From: Nemophila menziesii
Taxonomy: Eukaryota; Streptophyta; Magnoliopsida; Boraginales; Hydrophyllaceae
Length of the DNA: 64,000 bases
Reading direction: 5' to 3'
Assembly: GCA_029959085.1 (NCBI GenBank)
Contig: JARWIR010000017.1
Location: 25,358,144 to 25,422,143, forward strand
This document shows, piece by piece, positions 10,950 through 23,857 of the stretch. Both the position numbers and the translations under genes were made by a program. The number at the start of each line of letters is the position of its first letter. Position 1 is the stretch's first letter. Under the pieces are notes generated by a model. It searched no databases, was not told the DNA's origin, and saw only the letters and a list, made by a program, of their open reading frames with translations.

Positions 10950-11364
10950 ATTACTCTTCGACTTCGACTTTTATCTAATTTCTTAATTTTTTCGACCCGA
11001 AAGCCATGCGCCTAATCACTATTATCCTTCTCTTATAAGAACATCATCCACGTGCTTCTTTGAGGGTGTGTGGGTTGGGTGGAGTTTGGACGAATGCAAC
11101 GCCACATGTTCTTTTCTTATTATTCATAATAAAATACGTATAGAGTACTAGATAGAAACTCAACAATATAAACCACTACTAACATGCTATAATTAAGGAA
11201 TTTCAATGATGCTTGTTTAACATGCCATCCCCTATTAAAGATAGTCGTCATTAATCCAAGAGAAGTTAAGGACCAATTAAAAGAGATAGAACACTTAATT
11301 AAATTATCCATTCATTAATTAATGAAACTACATCGAATGCTTAAATTACAAATCATACGGAATT

Positions 11365-11644
11365 ACTCCATCCGTTCACTTTTATTTGTCCTTCTTTTTA
11401 AAAGTAAATGTCCAACAATATTCGTCTTTTTTATATTATCAAGACATTGTCCAAAAAAATAAAATTATCAAGACATTTTTCTTCCATTTTTCCAATATCA
11501 CCCCTAGTTAATTAGTTAAAAGTAATGGTGCATTAAATGACATTCTACACAATAAATAAGGGCAATATAGTAAGGAGTGTATTTAATATATTTTTTAATC
11601 TTTATGCCACAAAAAGTAGGACAAATAAAAATGGACGGAGAGGG
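11365..11644. mobile_element. Stowaway-type (Tc1/mariner) MITE, 280 bp
   Basis: The ends are about 26-bp inverted repeats, starting CTCCATCCGTTCAC and ending in the complement of CCCTCTCCGTCCA, both continuing TTTTATTTGTCC inward. It is flanked by TA on each side (11363-11364 and 11645-11646), the Tc1/mariner target. Confidence 0.88.
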
Positions 11645-11719
11645 TATTATGGATCGAACTATGTCAAATGCTCAAATTACGAACCATAAAGAGTAAACGT
11701 GGATCTTCCATATGATATG

Positions 11720-12309
11720 TTCAAGGTCTGCAAACGAGTTGAGCCGAATACTAGATATACATGCTTATTTATTTAACTTTTGAGCCGAACCGAACCAAGT
11801 CGAGCTCAAATTAAATGAGTCGAGTCATGTCGAGCTCAAATTTAAACAAGTTGAGCCGAGTTTTCAATGGTCAAAGTCAGAGATGTTAAAACTTGTTTGT
11901 TTAACTTATAAAACAATCTAATTTACAATCGAGATCGAGTTACTCATGAACAATTTATTTTTTATAGTTGAAATGGGTCTTTCATTAACGGTTGATATAT
12001 AATGGAATGTGTGGTATGAAAATATGAAGTATAGAATTAATGAAAAAATAAATGTCTAAAGAAATTAGAAATATCCAAATTGACATTAAAGGTTTAATAA
12101 TATATTTATAAGTAGATAATATATTAATTTATAATTCATAAATATAAACAAGTTTTTCATGAACGAGGTTGAGCAGGCTTGTTTACTTATCGAGCTTAAA
12201 TTGGAGCTTTAAATTGAGCTTGTTTATATTTGAGTCGATCTCGAACGAACTTTTCTCCGAGCCGAGCTCGAGCTGCTAGCGAACGAATTGGTTCATTTAC
12301 AGCCCTATG
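11720..12309. mobile_element. hAT-like element with GAGCCGAGC ends, degraded
   Basis: The left end reads AAGGTCTGCAAACGAGTTGAGCCG and the right end is the complement of TAGGGCTGTAAATGAACC followed by GAGCTCGGCTCGG, a common plant hAT-type end. Inside, GAGCTCAAATT and GAGCCGA motifs repeat. I could not see a clean 8-bp duplication, so boundaries are approximate. Confidence 0.5.
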
Positions 12310-12789
12310 CTTAATGTTTCATCTAGAACTAGAAGCAAAAACCATAGCTTGAAACACATTCAATCAATCAAAAACCTCGGAATGGATAGTGAATCTTTGA
12401 GGAATTTGTATAATTGTATGGGAATTGTTGATGATTCTTAGAAAGAAGATAATTCATAGAAAATCTGAAACTACATATATCCATTCAAGTCTTTGCAAAT
12501 GAAAAAGTTAAAAAAAAATAGAATGTACCTACTACACACGCCTTTTTTTAGCTAGTTGGTGGATCAAACACGTTTTACCTTTTCAAATCCAAATCATTAG
12601 TCAAAAAATAAAGAAATCCATAACTTTTGGTTTTTTTTTTTCCAGATCTTTTGTTTATCCCAAATTTTTTGAAATCTACAAAAAATCTTCTCTCTTTTGC
12701 GCTATTTTCATTTTTTATTTGGATCCTTCTAAAACTTTTCTCTCATTTCTTCACTAAATTTGCTTCTATATTTTTTCTTTTTCTTTTCT

Positions 12790-15700
12790 TGCGTTCACTC
12801 ATGGCACCGACTAAAAAAATCGTTTCAAAAGGATATCAGAAGACAAATTTTTGAAGATATCAATCATCCTATGAAGAAAAATTTGCTACATTAGGATCTA
12901 ATAGTAAAAAAAACAAAAGTGTTCAAAATAAAACCAAAAGCTCAGTGCAGAATTCCACTAAACCTAATTCTTCTAAGAGTCAGATCAAAGAAGAACATAT
13001 CACTATGGTTCAGATCAGAGTTATTGAAGAACTAGCTGAAATCACACAAAATAAAGCATCTAATAGTGAAGATCTGGAGCAACAAGTTCAAAAAGATCAA
13101 TGAATTCAGTCGGTTCCATGAACTACACTCTTTGAAGGTAACATTTTGAGCAACCTTAAACTTGAATTTCATGAACCTATTGTACATGAAGGTAAAACAA
13201 TTATCAAACCTCCTAAAGCTATACTTGATGAAGGAGTTAAAATATGGGTTAATTGCCTTGTTGGTCAATTCATTGACTCGCCTCCTTCATTTTATATGAT
13301 ATCTAAATTTGATTTCAAATCAAATGGTAACATGTATATTTGCAGTCTGGAGGATAATATGAGTTACAATAAAGCTATGGAGCAAGTTTTGCAAGTGGGG
13401 GTAAGCCTCTCTTCCTAAAAGAATGGAAGACAAGTATGCAGTTTGGTAAAACTGATGTTGATCATGTTCCTTTGTGGATTAAGCTAAAAAAAATTCTAAT
13501 GGATATATGGACTAAAGGACTTGGTTATATTACTAGTGGTGTTGGTAAACCTTTATAAATGGATTTCATTACAGAACCTAGAACCAAATTGGGGAATGCT
13601 CGTGTTTGTGTGGAGGTGAACATGAAGGCTGGGCTACCAAAAAAGTATATTTGGATTTAGGCCTTAATGATCTTTAATAGGTGGATATTCTATATGATTG
13701 GAAGCCTATTCAATGCCCTAAATATAAGCAATTTCGACACTCTACGTGTAAGACTAATAAAAAAAAGTTTAGGTATATAAATTGATTAATCAAATTATTC
13801 AAAAGCAAATAAAAAACAACAACAATAACAACAAATACGGAAAAGCTAAGTCAATCCTTAGTGTTATGGACAATTCTCCTATAATTGATAGTGAAGAAAA
13901 CTGGAAGGTTGTAACTAGATATCCAAAGGCAATGATCAAGTAAGTACTAGGTACTTTCCCCTTGTTCCTGAGAACAGTTCATTTAATGTGCTCAATAGTA
14001 CTATATCCCTACTTGATGATGATGTTATGAGAATCATTAAGAGTGCTCAAGTAGAGGTCAACAACAAAATAAACCTCTTAATTTATGATCTTTGGGTCAT
14101 GAAATGTTAGGAATTTGAACATGACCCTAAGACACCTAGATGTCTTGAATTTCACGTTCACGGATAAGGTGCAGCTTATGTGTCTCTTGGAAACTAAATT
14201 TAGAATACACAATATGATCAAGATCACTAAAGAGAATTTTTCTCATCTTAATGTCATTCATAATTATAATAGTGATCCTAAAGGTAGAGGTTTGATTTGT
14301 GGAAAGATAAGGAGATTCAAGTAAGAAAAATTGAGGAAACCTTTCAAGATTTTCTCATTTAAGTAATTGATTTGAATAATAATACTAATATTATTCTTAG
14401 TGTGATCTATGCTAGTAATGATGGCGAGGAGAGGACATTTTATGGCAGGATATTATAAAACAGAGTCAAGCTTATAAACTTGATAATTTTGGTTGCATTG
14501 GTGATATCAATCAAATATTAAGAATTGAAGATGGATTGAATTGTGATTCTATTATTGATTGCACTCAAATATGCATTGACTATGTTGATGAGGCAAACCT
14601 TTTTTAGCATCAAAATTGTGGTATCTTCAACACTTGTAACAATAGGAGCACTATTTTTCTTAGAGCTAGTAGAATCAAAAAAATGCTTGTAACCTCTAAT
14701 TGGATTGATAAAATTTACTCTTATGTTTTGTGTATTTCTCCTTCATCCTCATATCATTGTGCTCTACAGGCTAATGTAGGTGAACAACCAAAGAGAGGTC
14801 CATGGTCTTTCAAAATCTTTAATTTATGGTCTAGACACAATGACTGTCACGGTCTTGTTGAAAAAGCTTGTAACATAAAGATTCTAGGCTCATACATGTA
14901 TCAATTATATATCAAGCAAAAGGTTGTGAAGAAGGCTCTCAAGGAGTTCAACATCAAGTTTTTTCAAGAGAAATTGTAATCATATTAATGAAATGGGAAG
15001 TCAACTTGATACTTTGTAGAAGAATATAATGAATGGTGCTTTTGATGATCGAAATCTAGCTGAAGAGTATATTCATCTTCAAAAACTTGAAGAAGCTATT
15101 CGGATTGAACACTAAAATTTAAAACAAAAATCAAGAGCAATTTGGGTGAATAAGAGTGATTGTAGTTCAGCATACTACTACAAACTCATTAAAGGTAGAC
15201 TTTCTAAAAATATAGTGAATACTCATATTCATGATGAAATTCTATTCTCACACTCCTGATCAAATCAAGCATGAATTCATCCAATTTTATCACAAGTTAC
15301 TTAGTACTGAGGACATTAATCAAGAAGTTTGCTCTACTCAAACTATTAAAAATCTCCTTGGAATCACTCTCAATACTGAATTATCAAGATGTTAGAGATG
15401 TCAGTCAATGATATAGAGATCAAACAAGCTCTAATTTCTATTGATGAGAACAAGTGTCCTGGGACAGATGGAATTACTTCATATTTTTATAAGAGATCTT
15501 AGTATATAATTGGATAATATTTTTGCAATTCCATCAAACAAACACTTAACATAACTATTATGTTGAATAAAGTCAATGCTACAAATATCATTCTAATTCC
15601 AAAGTTAGCACTCCATCATATGTTAAACAATTCATGCCTATTTCCTGTGTGAATACTACCTACAAAAGTCTTTCTAAACTCATATATGAGAGACTAAAAA

Positions 15701-17790
15701 ATGTACTTAATTCTCTTATTTCAAGCTCTCAATTTTCCTATGTTAATGGGAGATTTATATGAAATAATATTATAGTAGCTCACGATATCATTCACGGCTA
15801 TGAGAAGACTTACATCTCACCAAGGTGTACTATTAATGTGGACCTGCAGAAGGCTAATAATAGTATTGACTGGACCTTTTTGTTCAAAATTCTTGAAGCT
15901 TTAGGATTTCCTAAGAGGTTCATAAGTTGGATTGAGATGTGTGTTTCTAGTTTACTTAATCTATTAGAGTGAATGGCGAAATGATTGGTTTTGTTAAAGA
16001 TGATAGAGGACTTAGACAAGGGGATTACATGTCCCCTTATATATTTGTCTTGTGTATGCAAGTTTTATCAATAGTGTTTCATAAGATTGGTGCAAATAGA
16101 GACTTCTCTTTCATCCTAAATGTAGCTCTCTAAGACTCCGTCACATTATCTTTGTTGATGATCTTCTCATATTTTATGAAAGTTAATGATCAAAGCTAGT
16201 TAAATAAGGTTTTGACATATTCTCTAGATTGTCAGGCCTCAATATCAAACATTAATAAAAGTGAAATCTTCTTTGGAGGAACAACTTCAAGTGCTAAGCA
16301 AATATTTTTTTGGACTCTAAACCTTAAGGAATGCATTTTACCTATCAAGTACGGCTTGGAGTACCTTTGAACTCCAAGAAATTAAACTCTAAATATTTTA
16401 GTAAATTGTTTGATTGAATTAGTGAATGTATCAATCACTGGAGTACTAAGTTGTTATATTATGCTGGGAGGCTGGAGCTTATTAGAAGTGTTTTGATTAG
16501 TAAAATACTTTATTGGAGGAGGGTATTTCTATAACCTAAGAATGTGATTTATAAACTCAATCAGAATCTCTCTAGCTTCCTTTGGAAAGAAAACCTTGAA
16601 GGGTCTTGAGGATTTAGAGTTTCTTGGATTGATATTTGCCGAACTAATACTATGGGAGGCCTGAATATACCTGACATTGAAGTTATGAACAAAGTGTGCT
16701 TACTTAGTATATTTTGGAGAGTTTATCAGAAAAATAATAACTTACTCAACTTATAGGATCATGCTAATGTCTTAAAAATTAAGTGTTTATGGAGTATAAA
16801 AGTAAAGCAAGATGATGCTTGGATTTGGAAGAAGATCTTGAAGCTCAGATCGGATGTATACTAGTCAAAAATGGTGTTAATACTTTTGCTTTTTGGGACA
16901 ACTGGGTCAATAGTAATAACATCAACTCTACTCTTAATAGAAATGTGCATATTGATGAAGTTTGGATGAACAAATCGATTCAGAGTTGTTATGTAAGAAG
17001 TAGATGACATTTTCCTATTATGCTTACTGGACTTTCTGATAAGATTACCTCTAGTTTAAATGAAGGAGATGACATTATTAAAGGGTTTGGAAGCATTAAA
17101 ACTAATTTATCTTTTAGAAAAAAAAAATAAAGAGGATCAAAGTTCAAGGCCCTATTTGTGAACAGACTAAAATTGTCTTGCATACTATGAATATACCAAG
17201 GTGTAGCTTTTGCACTTGCCTTTCCAGTAAAAATAGGCTTCCAAAAAAAGATAGAATGTTGGAGTGGGAGGTTAAAAATAATACCATGTGTGAATTCTGT
17301 CATAGATCAGTGGAAACCAGGAATCATCTTTTTGTTAAGTGTTCTTTTTTTTGTGAATTCTTAAAAAGTGTACTGAGAAAAGTAGAAGTTGTTAGCAAGC
17401 TGTTACTAGTTGGGATGAACTAATGAATTTCATTTTCATACAAGCCAATAACAAGTTTAGTGAAGCAATTTATGTCGGTTGGTTTACTACCTTTTTTTAC
17501 TTGATTTGGTCTAGCAGAATTGCTTTTATCCACAAAGGTAATGTTACCATGAGGGTGATATTATTCATTACATCCAGAATTTCATGTTCATCAAATTTAA
17601 GGATTGTCAAAAATTAAAATGCAAGGATCACATGCTCAAGATTGTTGAAGATTGGAAGCTTGAAAATGTTTTTAAGTTGTAATAGGTCTTATAGTTTACT
17701 TTGCTGTGTTTAGTTAGTAAACTATTATAATGAATCTTTAGAAAGTTTGAGCTTTTAATAAAATTGATTTGATGAGCAAAAAAAATATTT
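12790..17790 (+). mobile_element. Nearly full-length, mutated LINE (non-LTR retrotransposon)
   Basis: In order: an ORF1-like region from about 12800 (MAPTKKIVSKG, then a DUF4283-like region near 13146-13760); an endonuclease beginning near 14115 (LDVLNFTF, VQLMCLLETKF); its C-terminal part at 14683-14979 (RGPWSFKIFNLW); reverse transcriptase from about 15390 (CPGTDGITSYFYKR, FMPISCVNTTYKSLSKLI, INVDLQKANNSIDW); the catalytic FVDD box near 16150; and a zf-RVT domain at about 16800-17420 (FAFWDNWV, then CEFCHRSVETRNHLF). It ends in a short A-rich tail near 17780. Many stops and frameshifts interrupt it. I could not identify a target-site duplication. Confidence 0.88.
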
Positions 17791-20065
17791 ATATAAGAAG
17801 ACCTAGCCCTAAATATGTCAGGACCGACCTTGCATAGGGATTTCTTTTACATACATATTAGGCCAAATAGGTCAATAAGTCATCACTGCAAAATCCCTGA
17901 TGAGATACTTCAACGTGAATGAAAGTATTGGGATTCTCTTGCAACCTGTTGAATAATAAATAAACAAGACATATATCCAATCAAGGTCGGTCTTAGATAT
18001 TAGTCCAAGAGAGTCACCGTTTTGATCCCTTAAAACTTTGGTGTTTTAAAGGTATTTTTCAAAAATTTAATATTTATATGTTTGTAGGTATATATTTAAA
18101 TTCAATAATAAACAAAAATGATAAGTTGGTATCTTGATAATACAATATATTTTCTTATAAGAGTTGCAAAGTCTAAATCTCTTATCAAATAGTATTTTAG
18201 TTTTAATAATAAAATTTATCTTCTAAAATTTTCTATTTTTTACAATAATTATTATAACAAATACTCAGAAAAAAGACTTCAAATTCTTTTATTTTAGGTT
18301 ACCTACATATTAGGAATAGTATTTTCTTTTCCAAACTGGTATATATTAGATAAAATCCTTATCTGACATGAAACGTTAAAAAAGACAAAAAACTATGAGA
18401 TAGTTTGAGATTTTTATGGGATAATTGAGAGATTTTAAAATTTAATTTAACAAGTGAAAGTTCAGATATCTATACTACTACGCTGCTAAATGCATAAGAT
18501 TGGGTTTGGAATCTGAGGGCTGGAAAACCAATATTGTATCGATAGTTATCGCTTTCTTATTAACATTTGTAAAAATAAAGGTATATGTCAGAATTTTATA
18601 GTGGTATGTATTGATTGACAAAAAAACAAGTGATTAAATTTGGTGCAATTGAGGAGTCGGCCATTTTTTTAACGATTTTGGTAAAAAGAATCTTTTTTTT
18701 TTTTTGGACATTTGGCAAAAAGAATCAGACTGAACCAACATTGATAAAAAAAAGTTTCTCGATTATTTTAAAAATATATAAGTGTCTCTATTATGAAATT
18801 GTGTTTTAGACACCAAATATGCCATATTCGACCTTGTATCCAGTATATTCATTTTTTAGATAACTTTAATAGTTAAAATATATAAAGATCAAACCAAAAG
18901 GGCCCTGAAATCCACCCCTTTGTTCCCAAACATAATACACATGTTTAATATTCCTTGAAAAGGTCTCAACTAATAAAAAAATCCAAAAAAAATACTTCTA
19001 TGAATTACTTCTCCAAATACTCCTTATATGCCACATATCTTGTTCAAAACCCTTACACACACTAAACATACACATAGTTAAAAGCTTGAGACAAAACTAG
19101 GAAATAGAGCTCACGTTTTTGTTGGAGATGATTATTTATTAGATCATACTAGTAGTATTCTGATCGGATAGTATTTAGATCGGAATGAGCTCGAAAACTG
19201 AGCTTGGTGGTGGATCGACGTGGTGGAGTTTTGAAATGTCAATGCTCAAACTTCATGGATGATAGGGTTGATGTTAAGCTCGGAAATAGCTTGTGCATGT
19301 GACACTATGGTTGATACTCAAGCTCAAGCGACGTCATGGATGTTGTTCAGGGTTTTAAATTAGACTATTTAGTAAGCTCGAAAGAGGTTATAAAAACGAA
19401 GATAGAATGAAGTTTTGTTGCTTAATTTTTTGAAGTGAGTTGGTCAAGGCATGGAAATGAAGTTGGTTAAGATTGTGATGTCATATGTGTGCATTTTTTT
19501 TCTTTTTTATAATCACCAATTAATGTATGTTTATTTTATTTTATTTCATTTTGGGTTTTTTTCCCACCAATTGGTGAATCAATTAGTTTTTTTTTTTTTT
19601 TTTTGCTTTTTTTTGCGCAATGTTGAGATTAGATTTGCTCGTTATATTGCGCCTAGTTTCCAAAACTGTGTTGATTCATACTTATGATTTTTTTGCACAT
19701 AGTGGATTTTTTTCTCAATGTTAGACTAATTTACTCATTGTTTAGTGTACGAGTCTCCTCAGCGGGTTGCTTAATTATTTTTACTTCTTAGTATTAATAA
19801 TAATATTGACATTGAAGTTTGTGCACTGCTCATTTTTTTGTTCAAACGGTGTTATACGGATGTGCTCACTACCGCTATAATTTTTTGTTTTTTCACTACT
19901 CAGCGTTGACTTAGATCGTGTTTAGTGTCACCAAACCACAGTGCTCCGTGTCACCATGGGTCTTGCTTAGTGTTAGTCAAAATCTCTTGTCGTGGTTAGA
20001 GTCAATGGTTTATGGTTTTGAATTGTGAAAAGTGTTTGTCTTTATGTGAGGGTATTTGGTGTTTT
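17791..20065. other. Intergenic DNA with a weak inverted repeat
   Basis: No gene is visible. An inverted pair, AGGACCGACCTTG at about 17820 and CAAGGTCGGTCTT at about 17987, may be a decayed hAT-type MITE. Long T runs occur at 18690 and 19590. Confidence 0.35.
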
Positions 20066-20070
20066 GCGAC

Positions 20071-21454
20071 TGAAAGTCCTAGAGGGGGGGTGAATAGGAT
20101 TACTAATAAGATTAATGCCTAATTAAAAATCTTTTGGACAATTATAAGTTTAAGAAAGAAACTTCTAAGTCAACTAATATATCAAACTCTTAAGGGATCA
20201 TGCAATGGATAAGCTAAGAGGTTCGATATATAATTGATACAAGTAAAACGAGTTTCTAATCTCTAACAACTCTAGATGGCAATATGTTAGATAAACTAGA
20301 TAATCAATATCACAATATTCATACTAGCATATTATCAAACATATGAAATGCGGAAAGTAAATAGAGTAGGGATAGAAAGATACACACGATTTATAGTGGT
20401 TCGGTTTCCCTACATCCACTACCTAAGGAAGCCTCCTTAGGATTTCAAGCTTTTCACTAAGCTTCCGTGTCTCTCTTAACCGGGTCGAGAACACAATAAC
20501 CTTTACAAACTCTTCGATAACACGAAGGACAAACCACTTGTGTAATCACAACACAAGGACACCAAGTATACTCCCTATACTTGAATTCTCTCTTAATCTA
20601 TCTATTACAAGACCTAGACTTAAGAGGATAGCAACAAAGTGTTTAAAGGTTTGCTAATAAAAGATTGTAACTAAAACTCCTAAAAGAGTGGATATGACTA
20701 TAAGCTTGTTTACTCCTCTTGAGTGGATAGAACCTTGTGGCTTGATTGATTAACTCCTTGAAAGGATTTATAAGCTCACAAAGATTGAATTTGACTATGT
20801 ATAGCACTTGACACCTTCTTGAATGATAGCAATTAAGCCCCTTAATGTTTGTAATTAGTTGGTGTGTTTGTAACCTTCAAAGAGCTTCAATTTATAGTAG
20901 AAAATGGCTTCCAACGGTCATAAGACTTGGGTCCAACGGATCTATTAATCTTCCAACGGATATATTCCTTATGGCTTGTCTTTTGTGCATGAAACCCTTT
21001 TGTGCGGTGTACCGCGGATATGGTCCGGTGCACCGCAGAGCTATTCGACTTAGCTTTGAGCTTACTGTTCGGACTAATCAATGTACCGCAACCCTGGTCC
21101 GTAAGATTGGTCCGGTATACCGCAGCGGTGTACCGCGCCAAGTAACTTTGAAGGATAATGACTTGGATTAATAAATCTTCTTCACGAAAGTTGTTGGAAA
21201 CATTATTCTGAGAATCTTTGAAGTTGAACACTGAAGCTAATTCTTAATATACAAAAAGATAAGGTTAAAAGCATTTGTATGAGAATTAGTTTCTTTAAGA
21301 TAAAACACTAAAGATGATTAACATGATAAAGAAGGAGCTTTTTGATGAATAATGAGTGTACTATAGAAAGTTAAGAACAATAGAAATAAGCACACTAAAC
21401 ATAAGAGGATTTGTCACATTAAAACAACCTATTAAGGGAGGCTATATGCCAACA
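20071..21454 (-). mobile_element. Solo LTR of a Sirevirus-like Ty1/copia element (copy 1)
   Basis: Read on the minus strand the LTR starts TGTTGGCATATAGCC and ends CCTCTAGGACTTTCA, so it has TG...CA ends. It is flanked by a perfect 5-bp duplication GCGAC (20066-20070 and 21455-21459) with no internal region, which defines a solo LTR of 1384 bp. Several GCGGTGTACCGC-type 12-bp palindromes cluster at about 21004-21136. Such GC-rich palindromes, and a terminus rich in C runs before CTCTAGG, are known from Sireviruses. A second copy lies at 56383-57759 in the other orientation. Short open frames inside, e.g. at 20845-21171, are incidental. Confidence 0.92.
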
Positions 21455-21459
21455 GCGAC

Positions 21460-23100
21460 CCTTAGTAATCTTACAAGAATTTTAATCTCCTAGCTTACTT
21501 TTGGGAGAAAAACTCTCACGTAGGGCGCTTTAGGTCTAAGACCCTAAAATATATTTTTTGATGATTTTGTTACGCCAACCGCCTTTAGAATATTTATCAA
21601 TAATTTTTGGAATCTTGTTAGAAATTCTCCTATAGAGTTACCATCGGTTCTAAGACACGTGTTCAAATTGGGGAGAGGAGCTGGAAATTTGATGATTGGT
21701 TCTATCAACATCAACTTGGAGGGGAATAATGAAGGCCAAGGAACAAAAATGGTAAAAACAATGAACCTTTTGAATCCTCAAAACGCAAAATAGAGAACAC
21801 GGGGTACTTGCAAGATGTTGTTAGTAAAATTCCTCACAATGACGACGCTTTCGACTTGAGTCTTGGACCTTACCGTGTCTTTCAGGAAGAGTTTAAGGAT
21901 TTAGGAAAAGGAATTATGGTTAATGAGAAGGTAGTTGCTGAGGTTTTAGGAGCGAAATTGGACAATGAAATTGATGTTATGTAAGACGGAATCATAGGAG
22001 CATGATAATGTAATGAAGAACTTGTTGTTTCCAATTAATGTGTAAAGAACAGTTGACTATGGGGTTTCTCTGCAAATAGAGATGAAATGAGATTGGAAGC
22101 GCAAGGGAAGTAGTGCATGTGGTGGATTTTGAGAAATATGAACCAGAAGAACAATCAAGGAACTCCTAGTCTATCCATATCTGTGAGCATCAAAGGCCTA
22201 GCGAGAATAAGAAGATGAAATGGGTTCTAAAACCTAGAATTCGCATTGCTCAGAAGGGGGGGATAGGATCACTTTCAGCATCAATATAAAAGGAAAAGGA
22301 AAAATAAGGATAGAGGAGACCAAAATAAACTGCAGAAAAATGAGGTGGGTGGGTTTAACAACATGGGAAGAAAAAATTACAAAATACAAATGTTTATGGA
22401 ATATATTTATATAACCTTTTGTTTGGAGAAAGTTAAAGTGTTTGGAAACAAGAATCAGGTCGTGTACAGTGAGAAAAGGAAATGACTGTTGACTGTTTAT
22501 AATTAAAAGGAAAAATGTAACCGATGGTTATAACCGTTAGGATATTGTATGCGTGTTATTTGGGTTCTCTATCTTTTATTATCTATATTATTCTCTCATG
22601 ACAAAAAAAACAATGTCTCAATGACTTAAATTAAATGTAAACAAATATGACCTTTGTAAACTCATGGATTATTCCCCCTATCTTTATATATTTGGCCTAA
22701 AAAAAGATACAAATAATGCCAAACTCCCCCTAATAGAGTAATAGTGTTTGGCAGGAAAAGGGTGGAATCACTAAAAAACACTTTTCAATCGTCTAAAATA
22801 TGTTCATTGTCTTTTGCTAAGCAATAATATGTTTATAGAACATCTTGTCAAGAGTTCTAGAAACACACATACAATATAAACGAATAGTGGAGTGTGAATC
22901 ACATAACCAAATTAACAAATATAAATCGAGAACATACTAAACAAACAACTTTAACGATAATAAAAGAGTTATAAATCAAGTTCATATAACCTTCCACAAC
23001 TATAATAAAATAGAGTGTGAATCACTAATAATCATTTTGACCAACAATAATAATTTATTAAACACTCAATTGCATTGCAAATATTAAAACCATATTACAT
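21460..23100. other. Intergenic DNA, possible old retroelement remains
   Basis: No gene can be supported. The segment 21490-22330 has retroelement-like composition with broken frames, but I found no diagnostic motif. Confidence 0.3.
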
Positions 23101-23826
23101 TCACGCTTCGGGTTGCATTTTTTCACATTCATCTCTTATCGATTGAAATAGTACAGAAGACAAATATCTTTCCCCGAAACTTGGAAATACAACCTGAAAC
23201 AAATTATTATTTTAGTAAAACCTAAAATAAATTTAAGCAAAAATTTCATTGTAGGTCCCTAGAAATATACCGCAATGAGTTTTCCTGCATTCTCGGGTCT
23301 CTGCCCGACCATCATAGCAGCAGCTGCAGCTGCTCCAGACGATATACCCACCTAATATTAACCAAAAAAAATAAAAAAAAGTAATTATAATTTATAATAC
23401 ACCACGAAAAATAATAATAATTACCAATAAGCCTTCTTGAAGTGCAAGTTGTTTAGCAGTTTCAACAGCTTCATCACTTGAAATCTAAATAAAATAAATA
23501 ATTTACTATTTTACAAGAAAAATAAAATAAAAAATAAAATAAAATAAAAATAAAACCTCTATAACTTCATCCATGACTTTTAAATCTAAGTTCCCTGGAA
23601 CAAAACCTGCTCCAATCCCTTGAATTTTGTGAGGGCCTGCAATTTCAAATTGCAGCAAGAAAAAAAAAAACAATACAAAAACTTTAAATTTTAAATTAAA
23701 AATTACGTTTCATAACATCTTACCAGGTTTTCCACCCGATAATATATTACTTTCCGTAGGCTCAACACCAATAACCTAATACAATACATACAATAAACAA
23801 ATTTCTTTACATTATAAACACTACAC

Positions 23827-23857
<31 letters not shown>

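Noticed and set aside
16140..16190. A working LINE reverse transcriptase
   Set aside because: The FVDD box is preserved, but stops and frameshifts interrupt the domain on both sides.
20845..21231. Open frames of 108 and 114 residues on opposite strands
   Set aside because: Both lie wholly in the solo LTR and reflect its GC-rich palindromes.
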